Source: Lutibacter citreus
GTDB taxonomy: Bacteria > Bacteroidota > Bacteroidia > Flavobacteriales > Flavobacteriaceae
DNA length: 64,000 nt
Assembly: GCF_003260195.1 (NCBI RefSeq)
Contig: NZ_QEIH01000007.1
Span: 248,001-312,000 of the forward strand
Direction of reading: 5' to 3'
The stretch's first letter is position 1, and each line of letters opens with the position of its first letter. The position numbers and the translations under genes are program-made. Shown piece by piece: positions 34,668-45,035 of the stretch. Below the pieces are notes generated by a model. The model was not told where the DNA came from. It did no database searches and saw only the letters and a list, made by a program, of their open reading frames with translations.

Positions 34668-37600
34668 TTATTTTTTATCCTCGTGTTTATGTTTTTCAGT
34701 CATATAATACACTAATGGCACCACCAATAATGTTAATACAGTTGCTGTAATTGTACCTCCCATTAATGAAATTGCTAATCCTTGGAAAATAGGATCAAAC
34801 AAGATTACAAATGCTCCAATTACAACTGTTCCTGCAGTTAATAAAATTGGAGTTGTTCTTACTGCTCCAGCTTCAATTACTGCTTGTTTTAAAGGTATTC
34901 CATCTTCTAAACGTAGTTCTATAAAATCAATTAATAGCACCGAGTTTCTTACCATTATTCCTGCTAAAGCAATTACACCAATCATTGAAGTTGCTGTAAA
35001 GAAAGCTCCTAAAATCCAATGACCTAACATTATACCAACCATTGAAAGTGGTATAGCAACCAACATTACTAATGGAGCTTTAAAGTTTTGAAACCATCCA
35101 ACAATTAATAAGTAAATTACAAATATTGCAATGGCAAAAGCGGCACCTAAATCTCTAAATACTTCAAAAGTAATTTGCCATTCTCCATCCCATTTAATAG
35201 TATAATCATCTTCGTGTTCTGGTTGTTGATTAAATTCTTCGTTTAAAGTATACCCTTTAGGAACTTCAATTTCATTTAAACGATCGCTCATATTTAAAAT
35301 TCCATAAACAGGGCTTTCCAATTTACCAGCCATATCTGCAACTACATAAACAACGCGCTTTTGGTTTTTACGGTAAATAGCTTTAGCTCTTACTTTTTCT
35401 TCAACCTTAATTAAATCTCCAATAGGAATTGCCACTCCCATTTGTGAAATAACTTTCACCTGCTTAATATCGTTTAATGATGATTTTTCTTTTTCATCAA
35501 AAGCTAAAACCAAACCAACTTGCTCATTAGCTGTTTCTTTATACATTGTTGAAATTGGTTGTTCAGAAAGTGCCATTTTTAACGTAGCTACAATTTGCTG
35601 AGGAGCAACTCCATTTAACATTGCTTTTTCTTTATCAATAACAAAATTGTATTCTGTTTGATCAGCCTCAACCATGTCATCAACATCAACAATATCATCA
35701 GTAGTAGCAACAATATGTTCTAACTGTTTTGCAATTTTAATTTGCTCTTGATAATCCGGTCCGTAAACTTCAGCAACAATAGTAGAAAGTACTGGAGGTC
35801 CTGGTGGAACTTCAACTAATTTTACATTTGCATTAAATCGTTTTCCAATTTCTTGAATATCTGCTCTTAATTTTTTAGCAACATCGTGACTTTGTTCTGA
35901 TCGTAAAGATTTATCAATTAAATTTACTTGAATATCTGCCATATTAGATCCTCCACGTAAATCGTAATGACGAACTAAACCATTAAAAGTAATAGGCGCA
36001 GAAGTACCAACAAAACTTTGATAATTGTCAACTTCTGGTCTTTGAGACAAGTAGTTTGCAATTTCTCTTGTAACAGCTGATGTGTTTTCTAATGTAGCAC
36101 CTTCAGGCATATCTACCACAACTTGAAATTCATTTTTATTATCAAAAGGCAACATTTTTACTGCTACACCTTTTGTATAAAACAACGCTAATGAACCTAA
36201 TAAAAGTATGAATGTAAACCCTAAGAATGCCCAACGCTTCTTTTTGTTTTCTATTAAAGGTTTTTCAAATTTGTTATAAATTTTATAAATTAAAGTAGTT
36301 TCTAAACCTTTTACTTGTTTCTCTTCTTGAGTTTCTTTTTCTCTTAAAATATAGTATCCTAAATATGGAGTAATTGTTAATGCTACAAATAATGAAATAA
36401 TCATAGCAATTGAAGCTCCAATTGGCATTGGACTCATATAAGGCCCCATTAAACCAGATACAAATGCCATAGGTAACACAGATGCAATTACTGTAAAAGT
36501 TGCTAAAATAGTTGGGTTTCCAACTTCGTTAATAGCATATAACGCAGCTTGTTTAAAAGGCAATCGTTTCATTTTAAAATGCCTATGCATATTTTCGGCA
36601 ATAATAATGGAGTCATCCACCACAATACCGGTGACAAATACTAAAGCGAATAATGTAATTCTGTTCAATGTATAATCTAGCATATAATAGCTAAACAATG
36701 TCATAGCAAACGTAATTGGAACTGATAGAAATACTACCAAACCACCACGCCAACCCATTGCTAACATAACAACAATAGTAACGGCTAAAATAGAACCAAT
36801 TAAGTGCATTAATAATTCCGAAACTTTGTGAGATGCTGTTTCACCGTAGTTACGTGTAACTGTCATATGCACATCGTCAGGTAATAAGTCTTGTTTTAAA
36901 TACTCAACTTTATTCAGTATTTTTTCTGAAATTTTCATTGCATCGGCACCTTTTCTTTTTCCTATTGAAATGGTTACTGCAGGATATTCCGAAGTATAAG
37001 TTTCTGATAATTTATTTGCTTTTCCATAACCAAAAGACACATATTCCTTTGGTATTTCAGGTCCATCTGTAATGGTCGCTATTTGTTTTAAATAGATAGG
37101 CTGATTTTGTTGTACACCAACTACTAAATTTTCAACATCTTCAACATCACTTAAAAAGTTACCTGTATTTACTAGGTATTCAGTATTGTTGTTATCAAAA
37201 CTACCAGAAGTTAGTTGTTGATTGTTAGCTTGAATTTTTTGTGTAATACTTAATAAATCTAAACCGCTTTCTGCCATTTTATCTTTATCTAACACCACAC
37301 GAACTTGCCTGTTTCTACCACCAATTTTTTTAGTAATAGCAACATCGTTTATTTTTTCAATTTCGCTAGTTAACTCGTTTGCAACTTGCTTTAATTGAAA
37401 ATCGTCATACGTTTCGCTCCACAATGTTAATGCTAACATTGGCACATCATCAATAGCTCTGGTTTTTACTAATGGCATAGAAATACCTTGTGGCATTTCA
37501 TCCATATGCTTCATAATTTCGTTATAAAGCTTTACAAACGAACGCTCAATATCTTCACCAACATAAAACTGAACAATTAACATTGCTTGTTCGTTCATTG

Positions 37601-37865
37601 AAGTAGAGTACACATACTCAATACCTTTAATGTTCGAAACAATTTTTTCTAAAGGTTTAATAACTCTAGACTCAACCTCTTGCGGACTTGCACCTGGATA
37701 GCTAACAAAAATATCTGCAATTGGCACATCAATCTGAGGTTCTTCTTCTCGTGGAATTAAAAATGAACTATAAACACCAATAACCATAAACATGATCATT
37801 AGTAAAATTGTCAATTTTGAATTTATAAATACTTTGGCAATACTACCAGCTAATCCTTCTTTCAT
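34668..37865 (-). CDS. RND efflux transporter permease
   Basis: 1065-residue inner-membrane proton-driven pump with 12 helices and two large periplasmic loops. N-terminal IPREEEPQIDVPIADIFVSYPGASPQEVE is the family start. Helix 4 reads VTGIVVDDSIIIAENMHRH with two adjacent Asp, as in hydrophobe/amphiphile pumps, rather than the VDGA of heavy-metal pumps such as CzcA. So organic substrates are more likely than metals, despite the metal-flavoured neighbours. It starts 2 bases after the adaptor gene stop; TolC, adaptor and permease form a complete tripartite pump. Confidence 0.9.
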   Translation of the reverse strand: MKEGLAGSIAKVFINSKLTILLMIMFMVIGVYSSFLIPREEEPQIDVPIADIFVSYPGASPQEVESRVIKPLEKIVSNIKGIEYVYSTSMNEQAMLIVQFYVGEDIERSFVKLYNEIMKHMDEMPQGISMPLVKTRAIDDVPMLALTLWSETYDDFQLKQVANELTSEIEKINDVAITKKIGGRNRQVRVVLDKDKMAESGLDLLSITQKIQANNQQLTSGSFDNNNTEYLVNTGNFLSDVEDVENLVVGVQQNQPIYLKQIATITDGPEIPKEYVSFGYGKANKLSETYTSEYPAVTISIGKRKGADAMKISEKILNKVEYLKQDLLPDDVHMTVTRNYGETASHKVSELLMHLIGSILAVTIVVMLAMGWRGGLVVFLSVPITFAMTLFSYYMLDYTLNRITLFALVFVTGIVVDDSIIIAENMHRHFKMKRLPFKQAALYAINEVGNPTILATFTVIASVLPMAFVSGLMGPYMSPMPIGASIAMIISLFVALTITPYLGYYILREKETQEEKQVKGLETTLIYKIYNKFEKPLIENKKKRWAFLGFTFILLLGSLALFYTKGVAVKMLPFDNKNEFQVVVDMPEGATLENTSAVTREIANYLSQRPEVDNYQSFVGTSAPITFNGLVRHYDLRGGSNMADIQVNLIDKSLRSEQSHDVAKKLRADIQEIGKRFNANVKLVEVPPGPPVLSTIVAEVYGPDYQEQIKIAKQLEHIVATTDDIVDVDDMVEADQTEYNFVIDKEKAMLNGVAPQQIVATLKMALSEQPISTMYKETANEQVGLVLAFDEKEKSSLNDIKQVKVISQMGVAIPIGDLIKVEEKVRAKAIYRKNQKRVVYVVADMAGKLESPVYGILNMSDRLNEIEVPKGYTLNEEFNQQPEHEDDYTIKWDGEWQITFEVFRDLGAAFAIAIFVIYLLIVGWFQNFKAPLVMLVAIPLSMVGIMLGHWILGAFFTATSMIGVIALAGIMVRNSVLLIDFIELRLEDGIPLKQAVIEAGAVRTTPILLTAGTVVIGAFVILFDPIFQGLAISLMGGTITATVLTLLVVPLVYYMTEKHKHEDKK

Positions 37866-37867
37866 AA

Positions 37868-38938
37868 TTATTGGATGTTAAGTTTTGCTCCGTTAACTAA
37901 TTTACCGTCAGATGATAATACAAAGTTTTCAGTTGCAGATAATCCCGATAATATTTCTGTTTTGTCTCCAAATTCTTTACCTAAACGTAACCAACGTAAT
38001 AAGGCTGTTTTAGATTGACTTACAACGTAAACACCTCTTAATTCACCGCGTTTTACAATTGCTGAAGTTGGTATGAGAATTGTTGAAGATTTTTCGTTTT
38101 TAGTAATTGGAAATTGAACCGAAGCAAACATTCCAGATAAAAGTTTAATAGCACTTTTATCTAAAATCACTTTTACTAAATATTGTCCTCCTGTGTTTTT
38201 TGTTGAAGTACTCACCTCTGTAACTTTTCCTTTTAAAACATCGTTTGTAGATCTTATAACTACATTTACATCTGTCCCGTTTTTTATTGAAGTAATTTCA
38301 CTTTCAGGAACCATTGCTATTACTTGAAATTTATCAGGTGTTTCAACACTTATTAATGGCATTCCAGGGTTTGCCATGTCTCCTTTATTAATAAATTTTC
38401 CCGTTACAACTCCCCTAAACGGAGCAGTTATGTTAGAGTAAGAAAGTTGTGCGTTTATTTGGTTTTTCATCTGCGTAGCAGCTTCTACACGTGCTTTAGA
38501 CATTTCATAATTGGCAGTCATGTCATCCATTTCTTTTTGAGATGCACTATTCTCATTAAATAACGCTTTATAACGGTCATAATCTTTTTTTGCTATTTTT
38601 AAAGCCGCTGTAGCTTCAGTTATAGAAGCACTAACTTGTGCTTTTTGAGCGTTTATATCTGCACTGTTAATGCTTACTAATAACTGTCCTTTTGAAACTT
38701 TTTCACCTACTTTTACATACACCTTATTTACATAACCCATCATTCGTGTGCTTAAATTGGCATTTTGCACAGCTTCAACTTTACCACTTGCCGAAATAAA
38801 TGTTCCAATTTCGCTACCAGGAGTGCTAACTTTTACATTCACCGTTGGTCTGTTATCTGCAGTTGTAATTTTTTCTTTTCCACAACTAGCAACAATAAGT
38901 AACGCTGCTATGATTAATAATTTTGTTATATTTTTCAT
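37868..38938 (-). CDS. RND efflux periplasmic adaptor lipoprotein
   Basis: 356 residues. Lipobox LIVASC (C19), so lipid-anchored in the inner membrane. HlyD/membrane-fusion fold: lipoyl half VNKVYVKVGEKVSKGQLLVSI, coiled-coil hairpin about 85-150, second lipoyl half SNITAPFRGVVTGKFINKGD, then beta-barrel. It links the RND permease to TolC. 47 bases downstream of the tolC gene. Confidence 0.9.
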   Translation of the reverse strand: MKNITKLLIIAALLIVASCGKEKITTADNRPTVNVKVSTPGSEIGTFISASGKVEAVQNANLSTRMMGYVNKVYVKVGEKVSKGQLLVSINSADINAQKAQVSASITEATAALKIAKKDYDRYKALFNENSASQKEMDDMTANYEMSKARVEAATQMKNQINAQLSYSNITAPFRGVVTGKFINKGDMANPGMPLISVETPDKFQVIAMVPESEITSIKNGTDVNVVIRSTNDVLKGKVTEVSTSTKNTGGQYLVKVILDKSAIKLLSGMFASVQFPITKNEKSSTILIPTSAIVKRGELRGVYVVSQSKTALLRWLRLGKEFGDKTEILSGLSATENFVLSSDGKLVNGAKLNIQ

Positions 38939-38985
38939 TTTTTAGAAATTTTCAATGTTTGATTTATGGTTGAAGTTTTTTAGAC

Positions 38986-40296
38986 TTATTTAGTTAAGAA
39001 TTCTACGTATGTTTTTGTGTAATTGTAATTAAAAACAGACTGTAAATACTCTAGTTGTTTTTGTAAATATTGCGTTTCAGAAATTAATAGATCTGATGAT
39101 TTTTCTAAACCTTGTTTAAAACGATTAGTTCTAATTCTTAAGGCTTCTTCAGATTGTTCAACCGCTAGGCTTGTTAAATTCATACTGTTTTCAGCATCTT
39201 TTAATTGTCGTTTAGCTTTGTTAAACTCTAAGTTGCTCTTATTTTTATATTGATCTAAACTTAATTCTGCCTTATCTAAATTTGCTTTGTTTTTTTGAGT
39301 TTTTCCTATTCTTTTAAATCCTTCAAATAAGTTCCACGATAATTGAGCACCTACTAAATAACCTTTAGCATCAGCATTAAATACTTTGTCATCATAAAAT
39401 TCATAACTTCCAAAGGCATTTAAGCGAGGTAAATAACTCATTTTTGAAGCTTTATACATATTTTCATAAGCATCAGTACTTATTTCCATAGCCTCAATAT
39501 CTGCTCTAGAGTTTGAAATTTGATTATTGTAAACCTCTAAGTTTAATTCAGAAACCAATTCAGAATTCGGTATTAAAGTGCTGTTTGAAGTTTCTCCCAT
39601 TAAAAAGTGAATATAATCTGATGCATTTTCAACATTGCTTTTTGCTGTAAACAATTTATTTTCTACTTCAGAAACATAAACGTTAACCAATAAAACATCT
39701 GCTTTTTGCATATAACCTTGTTTAAAATTATTGTCTGCTATCTTTTTATTTGCTAATGCCGTTTCTTTAGCTTTTTTTAGAACTTCAACAGCTTTATAAG
39801 CTAATTGTAACTGCATATATGCTTTGGTAACTTCTAGTTTAATACCATCAGCAGTTCTGTTTGTTTGCAATTGCATAGCATTCATTTTTGCTTTTGCGGC
39901 TTTACGCATAAAAATACCATCAGCATTAAAAATTGGTTGTAATACTTCAATTTTTGTTGAAAAATTTTGAATGTTATCTGGATCATTTAACAATGCTGGA
40001 TTAAAATCTTCAGAAGTTAAAATTTCCTGATTTAGTTTTGAACCAAAAGCCATTAATGGGTTGTTGGTTGAAATACCAGAATGCGAAACAGAAATGTTAG
40101 GCAAAAAAATTGAATTAGTTTGATTATAATCTGCCTTTGAAGCTTTATAATCTTGCTCAGAAATTTTTATAGTGTAATTGTTTTCTGAAACTTTTTGTAA
40201 AATGTCATTTAATGAAACCAACTTAGTTTCCTGAGCATTTACAATTACTACAGTGAAAAATAAAGTGATAATTGTTAAAATATATTTTCCTCGCAT
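38986..40296 (-). CDS. TolC family outer-membrane efflux channel
   Basis: 436 residues, signal peptide 1-21 (ending VNAQ), then two OEP repeats of long alpha-helical coiled coil (for example AVEVLKKAKETALANKKIADNNF) and strands such as YLVGAQLSWNLFEG. It forms the outer-membrane duct of the tripartite pump. First gene of the efflux operon; an inverted repeat covers its promoter. Confidence 0.88.
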   Translation of the reverse strand: MRGKYILTIITLFFTVVIVNAQETKLVSLNDILQKVSENNYTIKISEQDYKASKADYNQTNSIFLPNISVSHSGISTNNPLMAFGSKLNQEILTSEDFNPALLNDPDNIQNFSTKIEVLQPIFNADGIFMRKAAKAKMNAMQLQTNRTADGIKLEVTKAYMQLQLAYKAVEVLKKAKETALANKKIADNNFKQGYMQKADVLLVNVYVSEVENKLFTAKSNVENASDYIHFLMGETSNSTLIPNSELVSELNLEVYNNQISNSRADIEAMEISTDAYENMYKASKMSYLPRLNAFGSYEFYDDKVFNADAKGYLVGAQLSWNLFEGFKRIGKTQKNKANLDKAELSLDQYKNKSNLEFNKAKRQLKDAENSMNLTSLAVEQSEEALRIRTNRFKQGLEKSSDLLISETQYLQKQLEYLQSVFNYNYTKTYVEFLTK

Positions 40297-40359
40297 TTTT
40301 TTATTCTTTTTAATTTAATGCAAAGGTATACGAGGTGTGAGCAGCTAGTTGTAATAAAC

Positions 40360-40394
40360 ATTACAGTGCTATGTAACAAATATAGCACTGTAAT
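40360..40394. promoter_or_regulatory. Inverted-repeat operator over the efflux operon promoter
   Basis: Perfect 13-bp arms ATTACAGTGCTAT (40360-40372) and ATAGCACTGTAAT (40382-40394) with a 9-base spacer. On the minus strand the spacer and inner arm form TATATTTG (40384-40377), an exact -7 box, 81 bases before the tolC start. A dimeric regulator bound here would cover the promoter, so repression is likely. No regulator gene is adjacent. Position is seen; repression is inferred. Confidence 0.7.
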
Positions 40395-40652
40395 AAAACT
40401 ATGTAGTATAGATAGGGTTTTTTAACACTTTAATTTAAAAAAAACATTAAAATTAAATCTTTAATCATTTTATTATAAAATATATTCAAGTGAAATATAA
40501 ATTCAACATAAAGATTAATAAATAAAAATACAAAATACTGAATATTACACAAATACAGAATTTATTCCTTTATAGTATTGTTTTTTATAATTTCTAATGA
40601 AGCCTATTTACTATATTGTTTAGCTTTTATAACCAAGAGGACATATTTTTTG

Positions 40653-40660
40653 TAAATTTG
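40653..40660 (+). promoter_or_regulatory. Candidate -7 box of the E2 gene
   Basis: TAAATTTG fits TAnnTTTG, 20 bases before the ATG at 40680. No clear -33 box. Confidence 0.4.
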
Positions 40661-40679
40661 CACCATTAAAAATTTGATA

Positions 40680-42017
40680 ATGGCAAAATTTGAAGTAAAG
40701 CTTCCAAAAATGGGTGAAAGTGTAGCAGAAGCTACAATAACTTCTTGGTTAAAGCAAGTTGGAGACAATATTGAACTTGATGAATCAATTGTAAGTATTG
40801 CTACTGATAAAGTTGACACTGAAATTCCTAGTGAAGTTGAAGGTACCTTAATAGAGGTTCTTTTTGATGAAGATGATATTGTTAAAGTTGGTGAAACTAT
40901 CGCAATTATTGAAACTCTTGATGAAGAAATCAATACCACCGATAAGAAAATAATTATTGAAGAATTAGAAAATAAAGAAATTGTAAAAGTTGAAGAAGAA
41001 GTTAATAAAACTATTGAATCTTTAAGTATTGAAAAAATATCTCCTTCTGGTAAATTCTTCTCTCCTCTTGTAAGAAACATTGCAGAAAAAGAGGGGATTT
41101 CAATGAATGAATTGGAATCTATTATAGGAACAGGAATGGACAATAGAGTAACTAAAAACGATATTCTTGCTTATTTACAATCTGACAATAGTAATAACAA
41201 TAATATTGAAAAACAAAAAACAGTTATTGAACAGCCTGTTAAAAAAATAACGACTGCAACTAAAGCACCTAAATTAGAGCTAAAAGCTACTCCCGTATCT
41301 GTAAATGGAACAGACGAAATTATTGAAATGAGTAGAATGGGAAAATTGGTTGCAAACCACATGGTTCAATCAGTACAAACCTCAGCTCATGTACAGTCAT
41401 TTATTGAAGTTGATGTTACTAACATTGCTAAATGGAGAGAAAAAATAAAGGATAAGTATTATGCACGTGAAGGTGAAAAAATAACTTATACTCCTATTTT
41501 TATGCAAGCAGTTGCAAAAGTAATTAAAGATTTCCCTATGATTAATATCTCAATTGATGGAGATAAAATAATTAAAAGAAAAGCTATTAATTTAGGAATG
41601 GCGGCTTCTTTAAGCGATGGAAATTTAATAGTTCCTGTTATAAAAAATGCAGATCAATTAAATTTAGTTGGTATGACTAAAGCTGTAAATGATTTAGCAA
41701 ATAGAGCTAGAAATGGACAACTAAAACCTGACGAAATACAAGACGGGACTTATACAGTAACAAATGTTGGCAGCTTTGGTAGTGTGTTTGGAACTCCTAT
41801 TATTAACCAACCTCAAGTAGCGATTTTAGCGCTAGGAACTGTGAGAAAAGTTCCTGCTGTAATTGAAACTCCTGAAGGTGATTTTATTGGTATAAGACAG
41901 AAAATGTTCATGTCTCATTCTTATGACCACAGAGTTGTTAATGGCGCATTAGGAGGTTTATTTATAAAAGCAATAAAAGATTACTTAGAATCTTGGGATA
42001 TTAATATGGAATTTTAA
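40680..42017 (+). CDS. 2-oxoacid dehydrogenase complex E2 (dihydrolipoamide acyltransferase)
   Basis: Start at the ATG at 40680 (445 residues); a TTG 6 bases earlier is unlikely. One lipoyl domain (about 1-76, lipoylated Lys in SIATDKVDTEI), a linker, an E3/E1-binding domain (PLVRNIAEKEGISMNELESI), a Lys/Thr-rich linker and the catalytic domain ending SHSYDHRVVNGA. It transfers acyl groups to CoA. Sequence alone does not say whether pyruvate, 2-oxoglutarate or branched-chain oxoacids are used; a single lipoyl domain and stand-alone position suggest a branched-chain type. Confidence 0.85.
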   Translation: MAKFEVKLPKMGESVAEATITSWLKQVGDNIELDESIVSIATDKVDTEIPSEVEGTLIEVLFDEDDIVKVGETIAIIETLDEEINTTDKKIIIEELENKEIVKVEEEVNKTIESLSIEKISPSGKFFSPLVRNIAEKEGISMNELESIIGTGMDNRVTKNDILAYLQSDNSNNNNIEKQKTVIEQPVKKITTATKAPKLELKATPVSVNGTDEIIEMSRMGKLVANHMVQSVQTSAHVQSFIEVDVTNIAKWREKIKDKYYAREGEKITYTPIFMQAVAKVIKDFPMINISIDGDKIIKRKAINLGMAASLSDGNLIVPVIKNADQLNLVGMTKAVNDLANRARNGQLKPDEIQDGTYTVTNVGSFGSVFGTPIINQPQVAILALGTVRKVPAVIETPEGDFIGIRQKMFMSHSYDHRVVNGALGGLFIKAIKDYLESWDINMEF

Positions 42018-42308
42018 TTTATAAAATCTGTCATTTTCAATTTAATGATTTCCTGAAAGTGAAATTTACATAAGCCTAAAAATGTTTGTGTATTCATTTT
42101 TCATTTAGAAAGAATTTAAAATTATTTAACCCTACATAATTTAAATAATTAAAATACAGTGTTTTAACATACTTAATCTAGTTTAATATATTAAGTTTTG
42201 TTACTTTTAAAGTAGCCTCATTATAAACGGCTTTTTAAATTCATATTTTACTCATTTCATTACTAAATATATATAGATTTTAATAAAAGTTAAAACATTC
42301 AAAAAAAT

Positions 42309-43589
42309 ATGATTGATTCTATTCAATTTATAGATTACGTTAATTTTATTAAAGATGCTTTAGTAAACAACGGAGTGTCTGATTATTGGGCTAATTTGAT
42401 AAATGTAATTGTTGTAGTTAGTATAATTGCGTTAGTAACATATTTTTTTGATAGAATTTTAAGAAGAATAATAATTAAAGCATTTAAAGTATTTTCAGTA
42501 AAAACAACTACTACTTTTGACGATTTTTTAGTGAAAAGTAAGTTTTCAAGATACATTGCTCATATTATTCCACTTATTTTTTTAAAAGAAATTATTCCAT
42601 CAATTTTAAAAGATTTTCCATTTTTATATAAAGGCTTTGATGATGTTATAAGTATATACGCAATTATTTTATTTGTAAAAATTGTTAGAAGTTTTTTAAG
42701 ATCAACACAAAGGTATTTAAGAACTAAAGAACGTTACAAAGACAAACCTTTAGAGAGTTATATACAAGTTGTAATGATTTTTTTATGGGGATTAGCAATT
42801 ATCTTTATTGTATATCAGTTAACAGGAAGAGATATTTTAAGTTTTGCAACATTAGGGGCAGCTTCAGCTGTAATCTTGTTAATTTTTAAAGATACAATTT
42901 TAGGCTTTGTAGCTTCTATTCAGGTTTCAGTTAATGATATTGTACGAATTGGTGATTGGATTGTTTACACTAAATTTGGTGCAGACGGAACCGTTACAGA
43001 TATTAATTTAGCATCAGTTCGCGTACAAAATTGGGATAATACATTTACTACAATACCAACGTATAGTTTAATTTCAGATTCTTTTCAAAATTGGAGAGGA
43101 ATGGAAGAGTCTGGAGGAAGAAGAATAAAAAGAGCTGTATTAATTAAGCAATCTTCTATAAAATTTTTAACTAAGGAAGAAATTGAGGATTTAAAAAAAA
43201 TTGATTTAGTAACAGAATACCTAGAAAGTAAATACAACGAAATTACAGCGTATAATAATAAAATTGGCACAGATAAGTCTGTTTTAATAAACGGAAGAAA
43301 CCTGACAAATTTTGGTGTTTTTAGACAGTATTTAGATACCTATTTAGAACAAAATTCTTCAGTAAGTAAAGAAATGTTTTCTATGGTGAGACAATTAGCA
43401 CCAACTTCACAAGGTATCCCCCTAGAGATTTATTGTTTTAGCAGTAATAAACAATGGGCTAAATATGAAGGAATAATGGCAGATATTTTTGACCATGTTA
43501 TTGCAGCTATCCCTTACTTTGATTTAGAAGTTTTTGAAGAACCGACTGGTAAAGATTTACAATCTTTTGTAAAACAAATTAAAAAATAA
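42309..43589 (+). CDS. Mechanosensitive channel, MscS family (YbdG-like)
   Basis: 426 residues with about five membrane helices. The pore helix and beta-domain are recognisable: LSFATLGAASAVILLIFKDTILGFVASIQVSVNDIVRIGDWI, then GTVTDINLASVRVQNWDNTFTTIPTYSLISDSFQNW. The last motif is shared with E. coli YbdG (MscM). The channel opens on membrane tension during osmotic down-shock. Stand-alone gene; 291 bases upstream hold no gene and no clear promoter box. Confidence 0.88.
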   Translation: MIDSIQFIDYVNFIKDALVNNGVSDYWANLINVIVVVSIIALVTYFFDRILRRIIIKAFKVFSVKTTTTFDDFLVKSKFSRYIAHIIPLIFLKEIIPSILKDFPFLYKGFDDVISIYAIILFVKIVRSFLRSTQRYLRTKERYKDKPLESYIQVVMIFLWGLAIIFIVYQLTGRDILSFATLGAASAVILLIFKDTILGFVASIQVSVNDIVRIGDWIVYTKFGADGTVTDINLASVRVQNWDNTFTTIPTYSLISDSFQNWRGMEESGGRRIKRAVLIKQSSIKFLTKEEIEDLKKIDLVTEYLESKYNEITAYNNKIGTDKSVLINGRNLTNFGVFRQYLDTYLEQNSSVSKEMFSMVRQLAPTSQGIPLEIYCFSSNKQWAKYEGIMADIFDHVIAAIPYFDLEVFEEPTGKDLQSFVKQIKK

Positions 43590-43732
43590 GAGTTTTCAAT
43601 TTAAACAAACACCTCAACTCTACCGTACTAAACTCATTATCAAATTAATAAATTGTTTTAAAAAACATTTTACAAGCAGAGCCAGAATTTTGTAATTAAA
43701 ACCCTTTTTCTAAATTTTAAAGAACGGTTATT

Positions 43733-44911
43733 TTAAATTTTAATTTCAGTTAGTTCCACTCCTAGAACCTTTTTTGATATCTTATTTAATTCCTCTTTAG
43801 CTCCTTCAAAATGAAAAATTGTTTGTCTATGATAAATTTCTTTGTTTGGTTTTAATTCTTTTTGAGATGATAATGTTTCCATTTCATAAAAAGGCCAATT
43901 TCTATCCAATTCTTCATTTACTTCACCATTAAAAATATTTATAACATCTCCTTTATATGGTTTAGAATGTCCCCAAACACAATTTGCATAATAATCCTCG
44001 TTTTCAATAAAATTAAACGTACAAATAGTAAGCAAGTTTATTTCAGGTGAATAACTTCCAAATACATTTTTAATATTCTCTTGTTGAATTCCTATTTTAT
44101 TCATATAATTGGTATCTGCCTTATAAAAAACAACGCCATTTTTAATGTTTACTCTATCGCTATTTAAAGGCGTAAAGTAATTTGTAACCTCTTCAATCTT
44201 ATTTTTGGTAGGAATAATTACAATTGTTTTGGGAGATGATTTAATGCAACCTATATCCCAAATGGAAAGTAATCCTTTTTCCTTATCCCATTGCTTTTTA
44301 CCAATATTCCTCACCCAACTTTCCGCACTAAATGCAACAGCTTTTAAATTATTATTTAAAGTTATCTTTAATTCATCTTGAATTTGAGAATTAGTTTTTA
44401 ATGATATTTTTCTTTTTACATTTAGCTCAAAAATATATGAATTTGCATTTCTAATTTGCATTTTATTTCCTGAAGTAATTGACAGATTAGTTCTATCTAA
44501 TTCATTAAATATTTTACTTTTCATATCAGGTGACGGAGAAATAGTATTTGCAGTCTGTTCCGTATTTGGCGCAAAAAAAGTAGCATATTTACCAACTTCC
44601 GGAGCAAATATTAACCTTCCTTCCCCTCCTAAACTTGTAAGATTTGTTTTATATTCATTATTTTGAATCAATCTTTTATTAAAATAGCCATAACTTCTGC
44701 CTTTTATCCCGTTAGAAGTACTTGTAAAAACTCTTGCTTGATAAGTGCCAGACACTGCAATCATAGCATCATCATTTTTTAAAATTGTTAAGTCTTCAAT
44801 CTTTTTTAAAACTTCAATATCTTCTTCAAAAGTTGTTGTTTTAGGCAAACTATTACAGCTTATTATTAAACACATAAATGAACTTACTACAATTAAAGTA
44901 TTTTTAAACAT
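43733..44911 (-). CDS. Lipoprotein of DUF6786-like family
   Basis: 392 residues with lipobox CLIISC (C19), so a lipoprotein. The rest is beta-rich with conserved-looking stretches AMIAVSGTYQARVFTSTSNGIKGRSYGYFN and GGEGRLIFAPE. I believe this is the DUF6786 family of Bacteroidetes, possibly of galactose-mutarotase-like fold, but the assignment is uncertain. It has its own -7 box (TAATTTTG, 44944-44937) after a terminator, so it is monocistronic. Function unknown. Confidence 0.6.
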   Translation of the reverse strand: MFKNTLIVVSSFMCLIISCNSLPKTTTFEEDIEVLKKIEDLTILKNDDAMIAVSGTYQARVFTSTSNGIKGRSYGYFNKRLIQNNEYKTNLTSLGGEGRLIFAPEVGKYATFFAPNTEQTANTISPSPDMKSKIFNELDRTNLSITSGNKMQIRNANSYIFELNVKRKISLKTNSQIQDELKITLNNNLKAVAFSAESWVRNIGKKQWDKEKGLLSIWDIGCIKSSPKTIVIIPTKNKIEEVTNYFTPLNSDRVNIKNGVVFYKADTNYMNKIGIQQENIKNVFGSYSPEINLLTICTFNFIENEDYYANCVWGHSKPYKGDVINIFNGEVNEELDRNWPFYEMETLSSQKELKPNKEIYHRQTIFHFEGAKEELNKISKKVLGVELTEIKI

Positions 44912-44980
44912 TCCTATTATGCTTTAGATTATAATTCAAAATTAAAACTGAGCTAAAGTTATTACTTTTAAATCTTAAAC

Positions 44981-45016
44981 AAAAAAAGAGTGTACAACAA
45001 TTGTACACTCTTTTTT
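44981..45016 (-). terminator. Intrinsic terminator of the purine permease operon
   Basis: AAAAGAGTGTACAA pairs with TTGTACACTCTTTT over a 3-base loop, with T-run on the minus strand, 20 bases after the permease stop. Confidence 0.85.
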
Positions 45017-45035
45017 ATTCTGTTTTTATATTTAA

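Larger units (their letters stand above)
40297..40679. other. Divergent intergenic region between the efflux operon and the E2 gene
   Basis: No gene. It contains the inverted repeat and -7 box of the efflux operon (40360-40394), the -7 box of the E2 gene (40653-40660), and otherwise AT-rich DNA in which I see no further structure. Confidence 0.6.

Noticed and set aside
34668-37865. RND pump as a heavy-metal (CzcA/CusA) exporter
   Set aside because: Helix 4 has two adjacent Asp (VDDS) as in hydrophobe pumps, and not the VDGA of metal pumps; neighbours alone are not enough.
40604-41143. Minus-strand open frame of 179 residues, rich in Ser and Ile
   Set aside because: Lies antisense to the lipoyl and linker part of the E2 gene, has no homology-like motif and a composition typical of a shadow frame.
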